Of a DNA stretch of 64,000 bases, positions 23,541 through 33,767 are shown piece by piece. Source of the DNA: Dromiciops gliroides (taxonomy: Eukaryota; Chordata; Mammalia; Microbiotheria; Microbiotheriidae); NCBI RefSeq assembly GCF_019393635.1, contig NC_057867.1, forward strand, positions 76,573,492-76,637,491, given 5' to 3'. Below the pieces are notes generated by a model. That model was given only the letters and a program-made list of their open reading frames with translations, was not told the DNA's origin and searched no databases. The stretch's first letter is position 1. Each line of letters starts with the position of its first letter. Position numbers and translations under genes: made by a program.

Positions 23541-24380
23541 CTATATCCTTCAATACACCTTAGGAAAACAGTAGCTTTTTTGGGTATCATATCATATAGT
23601 TGTATTTTGAGTTTGCTGTTCATAAAAAAAACCCCAAAACAGATTTTTCTTGCTCATGCCTCTCCCATTCTGTATGAACAAAACACATGGAAACAGGATA
23701 CCTTTGAATCTATGATCATCTCTTTCCTTAATTCCTAAATCCTATTTGCAAATGACAAGGGAGCAAGATTTCTCTTCCATATTTATTTCCATGTTCCTTA
23801 TACCATTTCAACCCCTTGTGGAACAAAAATAATCCTTGTACAGAATTAGGTATTTTGTCCAACATAAGACAAACATGTTTTCCAAGTTTTCTAAAGCTTA
23901 TCTTCTACTTTCTACCAAGATAGACATAGGACTAGGCAATCAGGAATGAAATAAATGTCCAATGCCAATGAAAATAACATCAAATATCAGTCCATAATGT
24001 TGTATATAGTAGAAAATACAGAATTATCAAGCATTGAGTGTGGATAGGCTTATGGCATTATGCATGGCACTGGGTAATTACCATTTTATGAGGAGATAAC
24101 TCCCATTTTCTCCTACTGCAGAGTAAATCAGTGCATTTCAATCTAACTTTTAAAAATTCTTAGTCTATTTTTAGAATGCTCCATTTTTCTAACATTCTGC
24201 CCCCACTACTACTGAAGCTGTTTGCTAATTTCTATGTTAATGTATGCAGATGATTTCTAGGATAATACATAGTTTGATTATAACTTGATTTCAAGAGATC
24301 TGGAATTCCTTATACATCCATAATGTTAACTTAATGGGAGTAATCTATTTCATTTTGCTTTCCTTCCAAACTAACAAAAT
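23541..24380. other. no recognisable feature
   Basis: AT-rich DNA. Nothing was assigned. Confidence 0.4.
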
Positions 24381-24384
24381 TGTT

Positions 24385-24536
24385 TGTTTGTTTGTTTTGT
24401 GAGGCAATTGGGGTTAAGTGACTTGCCCAGGGTCACACAGCTAGTAAGTGTTAAGTGTCTGAGGCCGGATTTGAACTCAGGTACTCCTGACTCCAGGGCC
24501 GGTGCTCTATCTATCCACTGCACCACCTAGCCACCC
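24385..24536 (-). mobile_element. tRNA-derived SINE, antisense
   Basis: Full-length antisense copy (tgaggcaattggggttaagt to gcaccacctagccacccc). The tail is the (TTTG)n/T run on the left. The motif AAAATTGTTT occurs on both sides and is the likely target duplication. Confidence 0.9.
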
Positions 24537-24924
24537 CAAAATTGTTTTTTAACACAAATCCTAATTAGGAATTATTCAATTCAATTTCATTGCTGCTATC
24601 ATGTTTCTTTCTATATGGAACCATTTTAATTGATTAAATTATGCATCTCAAAAATGATGCATCTCAATTTTTAAATGACCATCTGGTGGCAATGGTGACC
24701 ATAGTAACAGTGAGTGGGGCTGATGAAAAAAAGTGATAATAGGGGCAATGGATACCAGTTGATGACCTAGCAGCAAAAGTGACCATGATGATCATACTGG
24801 TAATAGATATGGTAGTAAAAAATGATTTATGTGGAGGTGGGGTAGGGATCATAGGATTTAGCTGGTTGATCCTTAGAATTGATCTAGTCATAGGGATACA
24901 AAACATCAAAATTGAAAGGAACTT

Positions 24925-25030
24925 TAGAGTTCACTTATGGAATTAAAGAAAGCAATTCCTTATTTTACAGAGGAGGAAATTGAGTCTCAATTAGGGTCAT
25001 ATGGCTAGTTACTATTACAGACTCTCAGCA
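24925..25030 (-). mobile_element. MIR-class SINE fragment, antisense
   Basis: Reads ggaactttagagttcactta, ttattttacagaggaggaaa and ttgagtctcaattagggtca, the complement of a MIR-class core and tail. Confidence 0.5.
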
Positions 25031-25124
25031 CTGCAAAGGCATCAGCAGTTCGCCCATTCCAACCTATAACAACAGGAAAATCTTACTTTTTTCATCACTA
25101 CAAGTTGGGGCTCCTTCTTAGCCA

Positions 25125-25611
25125 TAGCAAAGGAGAACACCGAGAAGAAGACAGAAGGAGAACAGGAGAGAGCAGAGAGGCAAAAAGGGATAAAAGAGGA
25201 AAAGGTGAGCAGGAAGGGGTTAGGAACAAAAAGGTGGAGGGATACACTAGGAGAGCAGGTAGTAGAAGGGCAGAGGAAGAAGAAAAGAAAGAAGAAGGAA
25301 GAAGAAAGAGGAAAATAATGTGGAAGAAGGAACAGGCAAGAAGCAGATGACAGGGGAGTGAAGAAGAGAGGAGAGAGCAAGGAGAAAGAAGGGGAAGAGG
25401 AAGGAGGGAAAGAAGTGAGGAGGAATGTGAAGACAGGGAAGGAGGGAGGAGAGGAAAGAAGGAAGAGCAAAGTATGAGGAGAAAGGGAAGGAAGAGAAGA
25501 GGGAGGTAAGGGAAGGAGGACATAAGAGTAAAAAGTAGGAGAAAGGAAGAGTTGAGAAGGGGAAAAGGGGAGGGAGATAGAGAAAAGGGAGAAGAAAGGA
25601 AGGAAAATCGA
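25125..25611. repeat. long polypurine/polypyrimidine tract
   Basis: About 480 bp in which the plus strand is almost entirely A and G (GGAA, GAAGAA and GGGAGG units, no single period). Stop codons are rare in the complement, so three overlapping minus-strand frames of 125 to 142 codons appear, made of Ser, Leu, Pro and Phe. They are compositional artefacts. Such tracts can form triplex structures. Confidence 0.9.
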
Positions 25612-25614
25612 GGC

Positions 25615-26240
25615 TAAGCTTCATATCATAAACTCAAGTCATATTTTGGCTGAATTTCTTCAGCATACTGTCTATTTGTGACATGATATCAAGGATCACA
25701 AGCTCAGAAAACTTACTAATATCAATAAGTATACTTTGTATAAGATGTAAGCCTGTTTTGCTAACAATTATCTAAATTGTCCCCTATATAGAGGAAATTC
25801 AATCCCTCCTTGGCGGGTCCAAGAGAACTCAAGATATTCGATGACATCACTGCTGTTTGCTGACACTCCACACCAAATGTAGTACACAAAATATTGACCT
25901 AGACAGAACAAGAGAAATATACACCTGGATGGGTCAAGTGATGCACAACTATTGCTACTTTCTTGCTTGGATTTTGCTTAGCTTTGATGGATATTCTAAT
26001 TCTGGCACCTATTAGACATGTGAAAAATATTCTAAGGAATTTGAGATGCTGATCCCATAGGAACAATCTGACAATACCTGTGTCATTATGGTAGTTAGCA
26101 TTCACTTTATCCAATAACATGCAATTATTTTCTTTTAGAAAAAGGCTTTCTGCACAGGCACAACTGATATTGCCAGAATGATGTCACAGTTCTATGATGG
26201 CAAGTAAATCAGTTACATAGAATTTATGTGAAAAAAGCCA
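25615..26240. other. no recognisable feature
   Basis: Nothing was assigned in this stretch. Confidence 0.4.
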
Positions 26241-26244
26241 GTAT

Positions 26245-27430
26245 CATCCTCACAGCGAGGTTCTCGACCCTCCCTATCTTGCCTCATTCTCTCTACTGAC
26301 CTCCAATGTCACAAACCCAACTGCCTCTCAGACATCTCAAAATGAATATCTAGAAGACATCTTAAACTCACTTTGTCCAAAACCAAACTCTTTATCTTTT
26401 CCCCCACCTCTGACCTCCTTCTACCATTGCTATTATTGTAGAGGGCAACAAGATCCTTTCAGGATTTCAGGTTCACAATGTAGGTGTTATCCATGACTTC
26501 TCACTCTCATTACCATATCAAATATGGTATCAGGGTCTATTGAATTGACTTCTGCCAAGTTTCTCACATTTGTCCCTCCTCTCTCCTCTGAGACTGCCAC
26601 CACCCTGGTACAAACCCTCACTACCTCCACACCTGGTGTATCGCAACAGCTACTACAGGGTTTACCTGCCTTTCCCACTCCAGTCCATCCCCCATTTAGC
26701 CATTAAAGTGATTTTCCTAAGGCAGTGATGTCAAACTTAAATAAAAGTAGAGGCCATTAATCCACATATAAGGATCTCTATGGACCACATGTTGACTTAA
26801 TTTTAAAATGTGATATTATCTATGCGTTATGGTATTGAAATTTATTTTATTAAATATACCCAAATAGTATTTTAATCTAATTCAGCTCCACTCAAGAGTA
26901 TTATGGGCTGCACACGTGTTACACCTCTGTCCTAAAGCACAAGTCCGGTAATGTCACTCTCCACTAAAGAAGCTGCAGTGGCTCCCAATCACTTCTAGGA
27001 TCAAAGACAAAATGCTTTATACCTGCTCCAGTCTTTTTCCACTTCACTCCCTGTCAAATATTCTTCAATAAATCCAGTGATGCTAGCCTCCTGGATGTTC
27101 CAGGAACGAGACACTCCATCTATCAACTCTAGACATTTTCTCTGGCTGTCCCCCATGCCTGGAATACTATCCTAGCTCATCATTGGTTTCATTCAGGTCC
27201 CAACTAAAATCCTTTCCCAACCCCTCTTAATTCAAGTGCCTTCTCTCTGTTAATTATTCCCTATCCTGTATATAAGTTATTTGTACATATTTGGTTGCTT
27301 GTTGTCTCCTCTACTGGACTGTGAGATCCTTGAAGGCATATACTGCCTTTTGTCTCTTTTTTGTATCCCCATGACTTAGTACAATGCCTGGTACACTGTG
27401 TGATTAATAAATGTTTATTGAATAACTAAC
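26245..27430 (+). mobile_element. L2 LINE, C-terminal ORF2 and complete 3' end
   Basis: Sense L2 of nearly 1 kb without its insert. Landmarks in order are ctcagacatctcaaaatgaa, tgagactgccaccaccctgg, actccagtccatcccccatt, tagtacaatgcctggtacac and ttaataaatgtttattgaat. Frames are broken. A hAT-type element interrupts it at 26723-26929. Confidence 0.8.
26723..26929. mobile_element. non-autonomous hAT DNA transposon, 207 bp
   Basis: Ends are imperfect inverted repeats: CAGTGATGTCAAAC at the left, GTTACACCTCTG at the right (complement CAGAGGTGTAAC). It is flanked by the 8-bp duplication TCCTAAGG (26715-26722) and TCCTAAAG (26930-26937), the hAT hallmark. L2 sequence is continuous across it. It has no coding capacity and would have needed a transposase from elsewhere. 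Confidence 0.85.
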
Positions 27431-27646
27431 TACTATGACCTTGAGTTTAGGAGCTCATATTGTCTCAGTCCTGATCCTCTTTAGGGCTCTGGCACCTCTC
27501 TCTCTCTGTAGCAGCCTCATGAGCTCCTTCTGAATCTCACCTTATAAAGGGAAAGATACCCTTCTCAGGTTTACTCTCCATAGAAACTAGATATCTTCAT
27601 GCTACTATATTCTTCCTCAGATCACAGTCGTTTAGAAGAAAGACAG

Positions 27647-27801
27647 GGGCAGCTAGGTGGCACAGTGGATAGAGCACCAGCCCTGGAGTCAGGAGTACCT
27701 GAGTTCAAATCCGGCCTCAGACACTTAACACTTACTAGCTGTGTGACCCTGGGCAAGTCACTTAACCCCAATTGCCTCGCTAAAAAAATTAATTAAAAAA
27801 A
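27647..27801 (+). mobile_element. tRNA-derived SINE with 13-bp target duplication
   Basis: Full-length copy (ggggcagctaggtggcacag to ccaattgcctcgct, A-rich tail). The perfect 13-bp duplication AGAAGAAAGACAG at 27634-27646 and 27802-27814 indicates a comparatively recent insertion. Confidence 0.95.
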
Positions 27802-27849
27802 AGAAGAAAGACAGTTACCTACTACTACTAATAATACTAATGTCTATAG

Positions 27850-27955
27850 TGTCTTTTTGAGGGGCTGTTGTAAGAGTCCAGTGACAAAATATATATGACA
27901 CATTATAAAAATTCAAGAGCTATATAAATATCAGTTCTGACTACTAGGTTATGGT
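27850..27955 (+). mobile_element. CORE-SINE 3' fragment
   Basis: Reads gaggggctgttgtaagagtc, then agagctatataaatatcagt, like the L2-related tail of MIR-class SINEs. Confidence 0.4.
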
Positions 27956-28417
27956 CATCATCAGGGAAAATTAAGTAGAATTCTTAAGAAACATAGATAT
28001 CTAAGAAGCAATGCATTCCTTCTGCCTTTCCAAATGTATTAGGAATCCATTATTTACTGCCCCCAGCCTTCCATGCAGGTAGCTTTATGGAGAGAAAAGG
28101 GCATTGCGTTTAAATGCATGGTGCAAATCTCATATTTGTGAACGACCTTCCATTATTTCTAAAAGATGCTTCAAGTTTCTGTGCCCAGAAAAAACCTGAA
28201 AACCACACATTACTACTTTGTACTTCACAGAGACCACAATGTTAGGCAATATGGAGCAAAATACAAGGAAAATTCAGAGCAGCAGAGATTAGTTTTGCTA
28301 ACCTTCATAATACATGCTGAGAGATCCAATATGATTATAGAAGGGAGTTTACATATAACGAATTATAAATCCAGCTGGCCATTAAGGTCATGTGAGTCCA
28401 AAGATTAAGCTATGTGT

Positions 28418-28431
28418 ACAAACACACACAC

Positions 28432-28478
<47 letters not shown>
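28418..28478 (+). repeat. (CA)n microsatellite
   Basis: CA repeats with CATA interruptions, about 60 bp. Confidence 0.95.
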
Positions 28479-28481
<3 letters not shown>

Positions 28482-28867
28482 TTACCAAGCAAAAGAATAG
28501 TCATAGAGGAAAGTGAATAGGATTTATATTTATTGGTGATTCTCTCATTAAGTCTCAGGTACAAACCACTTAATGTGGCAGCTAACTGTGGGGGCTAAGC
28601 TCAAAACTCTAGGTTTTGGACTAAATTTTCATTGATGTACACTTTTTACTAACGACTATCTAACTAAAATAAGGCCTGCCCTGTATATCAAATGACTATT
28701 TACGTCTGCTGTCTGGGAAAGGAGTGTTCATTTCATTATCATGTATTTACACAAGGCAAGTTTTAGTTTAGCAATGCATCATGGGTGATTACTGTTAAAT
28801 AAATAATAAAAAGTCCCCCTGAAATATCTAATTACTACTTCTCTTCCCATTGCTTCCCATCTCAAAT

Positions 28868-28872
28868 AACCA

Positions 28873-28914
<42 letters not shown>
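28868..28914 (+). repeat. (CA)n microsatellite
   Basis: Second CA array, about 45 bp, 400 bp from the first. The flanking sequence between them is unassigned. Confidence 0.95.
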
Positions 28915-28917
<3 letters not shown>

Positions 28918-29569
28918 ACATTTATTTACTGCAAACTGAGAGACTTCGGAAGCCACCAACCATGGCAGCTCTGTAATTAACTGAACTTGAGTACAAGTTA
29001 GGAAGAAAACCCCAAACGCATTACAATGATAAGGAAGCTTTAGCAATTTCTTTCAGAGCTAATGCCTAAGAGTTTATAGCCTCTGCTTGCAGCCTGGTTT
29101 ATTAAACAGCTAAAGTCTCTTAAAACAACAATAAGAAAAAACAAACAAAAAGTCTGATGATTTTCTACATAGGGAGGCAACTTTCCATCAGTCAAGAGAA
29201 AAGTTTTAATAATAAATTCCTGATGAAATTAAATGTTCTCTTTTAATCTTTACATTTGATTCACAAAAACTGAAATAAACATGGAAAAAGCCTATATTAT
29301 TTAAGGCATATAAAGGGGCATGACTTGGACACTGAAACAGTAAGGCAAGCCTTAAACAAAACCTTTGGTTAAAAATAATAAGAAAAAAAGAGGAGAAAGG
29401 CCGGGGGGTGGGGTGGGAACCTCATACAAAGAAGGCTTGCTTCTCATGGTATAAAATCAAATATGCAATCACCAGAAGGTGTGGGAAAGTAGGAAGGCTG
29501 TGGGCTCAACACCTGAAATCAGAAGGGGTGGTCTAAAAGTAGATAAGTAAAAATAGTATTTTTATCTTC
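28915..29569. other. no recognisable feature
   Basis: AT-rich DNA. Nothing was assigned, apart from a short G-run near 29400. Confidence 0.4.
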
Positions 29570-29584
29570 AAAAGGAAATAATGA

Positions 29585-30101
29585 GGAAAGGGACCCACAT
29601 GTACAAAAATATTTATAGCTGCTCTTTACATGGTGGCAAAGAATTGGAAGTTGAGCGGGTGCCCATCAACTGGGGAATGGCTGGACAACTTGTGGTATAT
29701 GAATACAGTGGAATACTATTGTGCTATAAGAAATGATGAGCAGGAGGACTTCAGAGAAATCTGGAGGGTCTTGTGTGAGCTGATAATGAGTGAGATGAGC
29801 AGAACCAGAAGAACATTGTACACAGTAACATCAACATTGAGTGCTGATCTACTGTGATGGACTATATTCTTCTCACCAATGCAATGGCACAGAAGAGTTC
29901 CAGGGAACTCGTGATGGAAGAGGATCTCCAAATCCAGGAAAAAAAAAAAAAAGAACTGCGGAGTATAGATGCTAAATGAACCATACTATTTCTTTTGTTT
30001 TTGATGCTGTTGTTTTTTTTTCTATTTTGAGGTTTTCCATCATTGCTCTGATTTTTCTCTCTTATAACCTGACTAATGCAGAAATAGGATTAATGTTATT
30101 A

Positions 30102-30135
<34 letters not shown>

Positions 30136-30283
30136 ACCTATATCAGATTACCTGCTGTCCAGGGGAGGGGGGAAGGAGGGGAGGGAGGGAGAAAAATCTG
30201 AAATTATAAAGCTTGTATAAACAAAGGTTGAGAACTATCTTTACATGTAATGGAAAAAAATAAAATACTTTATTAATTTTAAA
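29585..30283 (+). mobile_element. L1 LINE 3' end, 5'-truncated, with target duplications
   Basis: Encodes the last about 75 codons of ORF2 (VAKNWKLSGCPSTGEW, then VEYYCAIRND, then SEMSRTRRTLYTVTS). The 3' UTR has a (TG)n-(TA)n run, a G-rich purine tract at 30161-30192 and AATAAA near 30260. A target duplication, AAAAGGAAATAATGA at 29570-29584 and AAAAGGAAATAGTGA at 30284-30298, differs at one base, so this is one of the younger L1 insertions in the window. The frame is intact only over this short C-terminal piece. Confidence 0.95.
30100..30134 (+). repeat. (TG)n-(TA)n microsatellite in L1 3' UTR
   Basis: Alternating TG then TA repeats. The equivalent place in the L1 end at 63896 also has a (TA)n run, so the repeat is part of, or recurs in, this L1 subfamily. 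Confidence 0.9.
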
Positions 30284-30299
30284 AAAAGGAAATAGTGAT

Positions 30300-30695
30300 A
30301 TCATTTTTTATTTCACATATTTGAAGTGAAATACACCAGTGAATACGATAATGACAATCATATAATTGGGAGCCATTTTAATAGTGAAGGAAGGGAAAAG
30401 ACAACAAAATTAAACATCCCCAATGTGAATATAAGTTATAGAAGAAAATAGCACCAACTAATGAAAAACAAAATTGAAGGAAACAGATAAAACAATGTTA
30501 TTGAGGATAGAAATAAAAGTAAATCCTCTTGTGTTTTCCTCAAGCATTCTAGAACAGAAAAGATTCTTAAGCTTTGAGGTAGCTCTTTATAACCAATGTT
30601 GATTTTGGAGATGCAAACAAATTGAGATGGGTACACTTGACACCCCATTTGAAGTCTCCATTGATTCTAAAGTGATGGGTGGGTCAGGGATTTCA
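30300..30695. other. no recognisable feature
   Basis: Nothing was assigned. Confidence 0.4.
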
Positions 30696-30699
30696 AGTG

Positions 30700-30990
30700 A
30701 TTTGAAAAGGAGATGAAATTTCATCAAATCCTAGGGCTGGAAGGAACCATAGAAGCCAAGTCCAACTTGCAGGAACTCCCTCTGCAATATGTTTGACAAG
30801 GTCATCCAGACATTACTTGAATACCTCCAGTATGATGAAAATTTTTGCCCTCAGATGCTTATTCCACAGGGGCAGTTCTAATGCTAGCAAAATTTTCCTT
30901 TACATTCAGTCAAAAACTTTGTGCAATTTCTGACTATTGCTCATTGTTCTTGCCCTTTGGGGACAACTCTAGGTCTAATCCCTTTTTCAC
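30700..30990 (-). mobile_element. CR1/L3 LINE 3' end, antisense
   Basis: Complement of the CR1/L3 end: atcctagggctggaaggaac, gaatacctccagtatgatga, attccacaggggcagttcta and cctttggggacaactctagg follow CR1 order. Confidence 0.65.
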
Positions 30991-30991
30991 A

Positions 30992-31985
30992 TGATGTTGT
31001 TCAGTTATTCGGTTCTGTCTGACTCTTCATCACCCCATGGAGCACAGCACACCAGGCCTTTCTATCTTCCCCTGTCTTCCAAAGTCTGTCTAAACTCATG
31101 TTCCATGCTTCCATGATACTATCTATCTGCCTCATCTTCTGCCATCCCTTTCTCCTTTTGACTTCGATCTTTCCCAACATCAGGGTCTTTTCCAATGAGT
31201 CCCATCTTATTATTATATGGCCAAAGTATTTAAGCTTCAGCCTCAGTATCTGACCTTTCTGTGAATAGCCTGAATTAATTTAAGTATAGACTGATTTTAT
31301 CTCCTTGCTGTCCAAGGGACCCTCAAAAGTCTTCTCCAGCATCACCATTTGATTCTGTGGTGCTCAGAATTCCGTATGGTCCAACTCTCAGAGCTGCATT
31401 GCTACTGGAAAAACCAAACTTTTGACTATATAGACCTTTGTCGGCAAGGCAAAGTATCTGATTTTTGTATATGCCATCCAGTTTTTCCAGATCTTTCCTT
31501 CCAAGAAGCAAGAATCTCTTAATTTCATGACAGCAGTTGCCATCTTCAGTGATCTTTGAGCCAAGGAATATAAAATATGACACCACTTCCATTTCTTCTG
31601 CCTCTATTTGCCAGTAAGTGATAGGATCAGTTGCCAAGGTCTTAGTCTTTTTGATGTTAAGCTTCAAGCCAACTTTTACACTCTCCTCTTTCACCCTCAT
31701 CAAGAAGCTTTTTAATTCTTCTATACTTTCTACAATCAGAGTGGTAGCATCTGCATATCTGAGATTGCTGATATTTCTCCTGGAAACCTTAATTCTAACT
31801 TCTGATTCATCCAGCCTGATATTTTACATGATGTATTCTGTGTAAAAGCGAAATAAATAAGGTGACAACATACAGCCATGTCATACTCCTTTTCAAATCT
31901 TAATCAGGTGTCCCATGTTTGTTTCTAACCACTGCTTCTTCACCCACATACAGGTTCCTCAGGAGATGAGTAAAATGATGTGGTA
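30992..31985 (-). mobile_element. RTE LINE of BovB type, RT C-terminus and 3' end
   Basis: Minus-strand element of about 1 kb. Its 3' tail is at 30992 (complement of gttgttcagttattcggttc, ccatggagcacagcacacca). A surviving 126-codon frame, 31703-31323, shows VGLKLNIKKTKTLA and SYFIFLGSKITEDGNC followed by EIKRFLLLGRKDLEKLD, the region after the RT catalytic core in BovB-type RTE. Upstream, 31960-31750 retains RNLYVGEEAVVRNKHGT in another frame. It is 5'-truncated and disrupted. Confidence 0.85.
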
Positions 31986-32115
31986 CTCCATTTCACATGA
32001 CACTTCTTCAGACATTTAGGTACAGACATGGGGAAAGGCCCAGGAGGCAGCAGTGGCATAAGCAGCAATAGCTCTCTGGTCATGGTGAGAAATGTCAGCC
32101 ACTAGTATGGATCAG

Positions 32116-32391
32116 GTGAGGAAGGTAATGTCTCAACCATGATGGGGACCAATGGGGCTCCACCCTCATGTGGAGATCAGTTTCTCTTCACCACTGCAGC
32201 TGGCCCCATAAAGGTCTTGCCCGTCTCTCCCCCCCCCCCAGGAGCTGGCATATACCAGCAATGCGACAGATCAGGCCAGAGCTGCCTGATCCCTTTACTA
32301 CAGATAGAGCCGGTGCCCCAAGTTTGGTGCTAAAGCACCAAGAAGAACTGGTCTGTAGGATTTAGCCTGGGGCATACTCTATGGAGACCAG
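32116..32391 (+). other. extra 276-nt segment between codons 8 and 9 of the YTHDF3 retrocopy
   Basis: The retrocopy runs MSATSMDQ up to 32115 and picks up RPKG at 32392. Between lies non-coding sequence starting GTGAGG, a good 5' splice-site match, exactly where I expect the first coding intron of YTHDF genes. It ends GACCAG. An extended first exon copied from an alternatively spliced mRNA would explain it. So would a later insertion, since tatggatcag before and tatggagaccag at the end look like an imperfect duplication. Confidence 0.5.
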
Positions 32392-33250
32392 AGACCTAAA
32401 GGGTAAGAAAATAAGGCTTCAGTACAAAATGGTTTGATTCATCAGAAAAATGCTCTGAATGATGATGACTTTGAGCCATACCAAAGTAGCCAGACAAATC
32501 AGGGTAATAGCTGTCCACCAATGTCAGATTCAGACATGCCTAGTTACTATGCTCAATCCATTAGATTTCTCTATTCTCTTGATGAAGCAACATGGTTCAT
32601 AGTTGAAGACCTACCTATGCCATAATTGACAACATATGGACAAATGAGCAATGGTGAACATCATTATATATCTGATGGTATGTTTAGTCAACCTAAAAGC
32701 AATTTGGGAATGGGGCTCCTACTGTAGTACCACCTCCTATAAAATACAACATGAATATTGGAACTTGGAATGGCCAAGGGTCAGTAGTAAAAGCTTCATC
32801 CAACCAACCTGTTAGGCCTCCTCAGACTATAATGTAGTTGCTTTGGTAATGAATTCAACCACCACTACTGGTGCAGAGCCAACTGCCTCAACAGCAGCCT
32901 CAGCCATCACAACCACCATAACAACAAAGACCTCAGCCACAGGCCCAGACTCACCAAGTGCAGCAGATACAGAATTGTTGGGGAGATACTTGTTATATAT
33001 GAGTAGGTTTCAATCTGAACAATGGAGCAGGCAGTGAAAACTTTAGTTTAGGTGTTGTTCCTATTAGCTATTTACACTCTGGAGAAGTACACCCAGAGCT
33101 GGAAGAACTAAAGTCTATCAATAACTATGATCCCCAAGAAAATTTGACTGGAACCTGAAGAATGAATGTGTATTTATAATCAAAAGATATTTTGAAGATG
33201 ATATACATCATTACATTAAGTCTTCTATCTGGTGTACTATTAAACATGGT

Positions 33251-33767
33251 GGTTGCTATTGTTTGTCCTTCAAGCTCAAAGAGGATGAGAAGGACATCAC
33301 GATGTTGGGGTCAATGTATAGTATGTCTGGCTATGGCCGATCATACCAATATCTGTCACAGGTCAAGCACAAATAGTCCATATATCCATCTGGGGGAAAT
33401 GCCTCTCGAATTGTGTATAGCACTTTTTTACTTTGAGCTACTGCAATTATGCTTTGCTCATAGAACACAGCACCTTCTTTGAGGTGTGCACACCATGTTG
33501 GGTGGTCCTATGCCAATGTCTTCCATGTCTCACAATTGATTCCAAAGTTTTTCAGTTCTTAAGAGTGTCCTTGTGTTGCTTCTTTTGACCTCCATGTCAG
33601 TGCTTGCCTTGTGTAATTTCTTTTATAAAATAGTCTTTTCAGCAAACATATGTTTGGCATTCAGACAATGTGGCCAGCCCATCAGAAGTGGACTATCTAC
33701 AGCAGAGTTTGAATCCTTGGCAGTTCATCTCAAGAAAAAAAACCCTCAGTGTCCAGTATCTTATCTG
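33251..33767 (-). mobile_element. LINE fragment inserted in the YTHDF3 pseudogene
   Basis: Sits between codons of the YTH domain, with ATGGT on each side (33246-33250, 33768-33772). On the minus strand broken frames read NYTRQALTWRSKE and then NFGINCETWKTLA and KEGAVFYE, like the conserved C-terminal block of a family of vertebrate LINE polyproteins. Its 3' end (plus strand gttgctattgtttgtccttc) matches the tail of the composite SINE at 19364-19677. I cannot fix the clade. Confidence 0.7.

Noticed and set aside
25042-25624. Three overlapping minus-strand frames of 125-142 codons rich in Ser, Leu, Pro and Phe
   Set aside because: They are forced by the polypurine tract, which has few stop codons in any complement frame. 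No motif or start context supports a protein.
31323-31703. 126-codon minus-strand frame as a host gene
   Set aside because: The sequence is the C-terminal RT region of a BovB-type RTE LINE.
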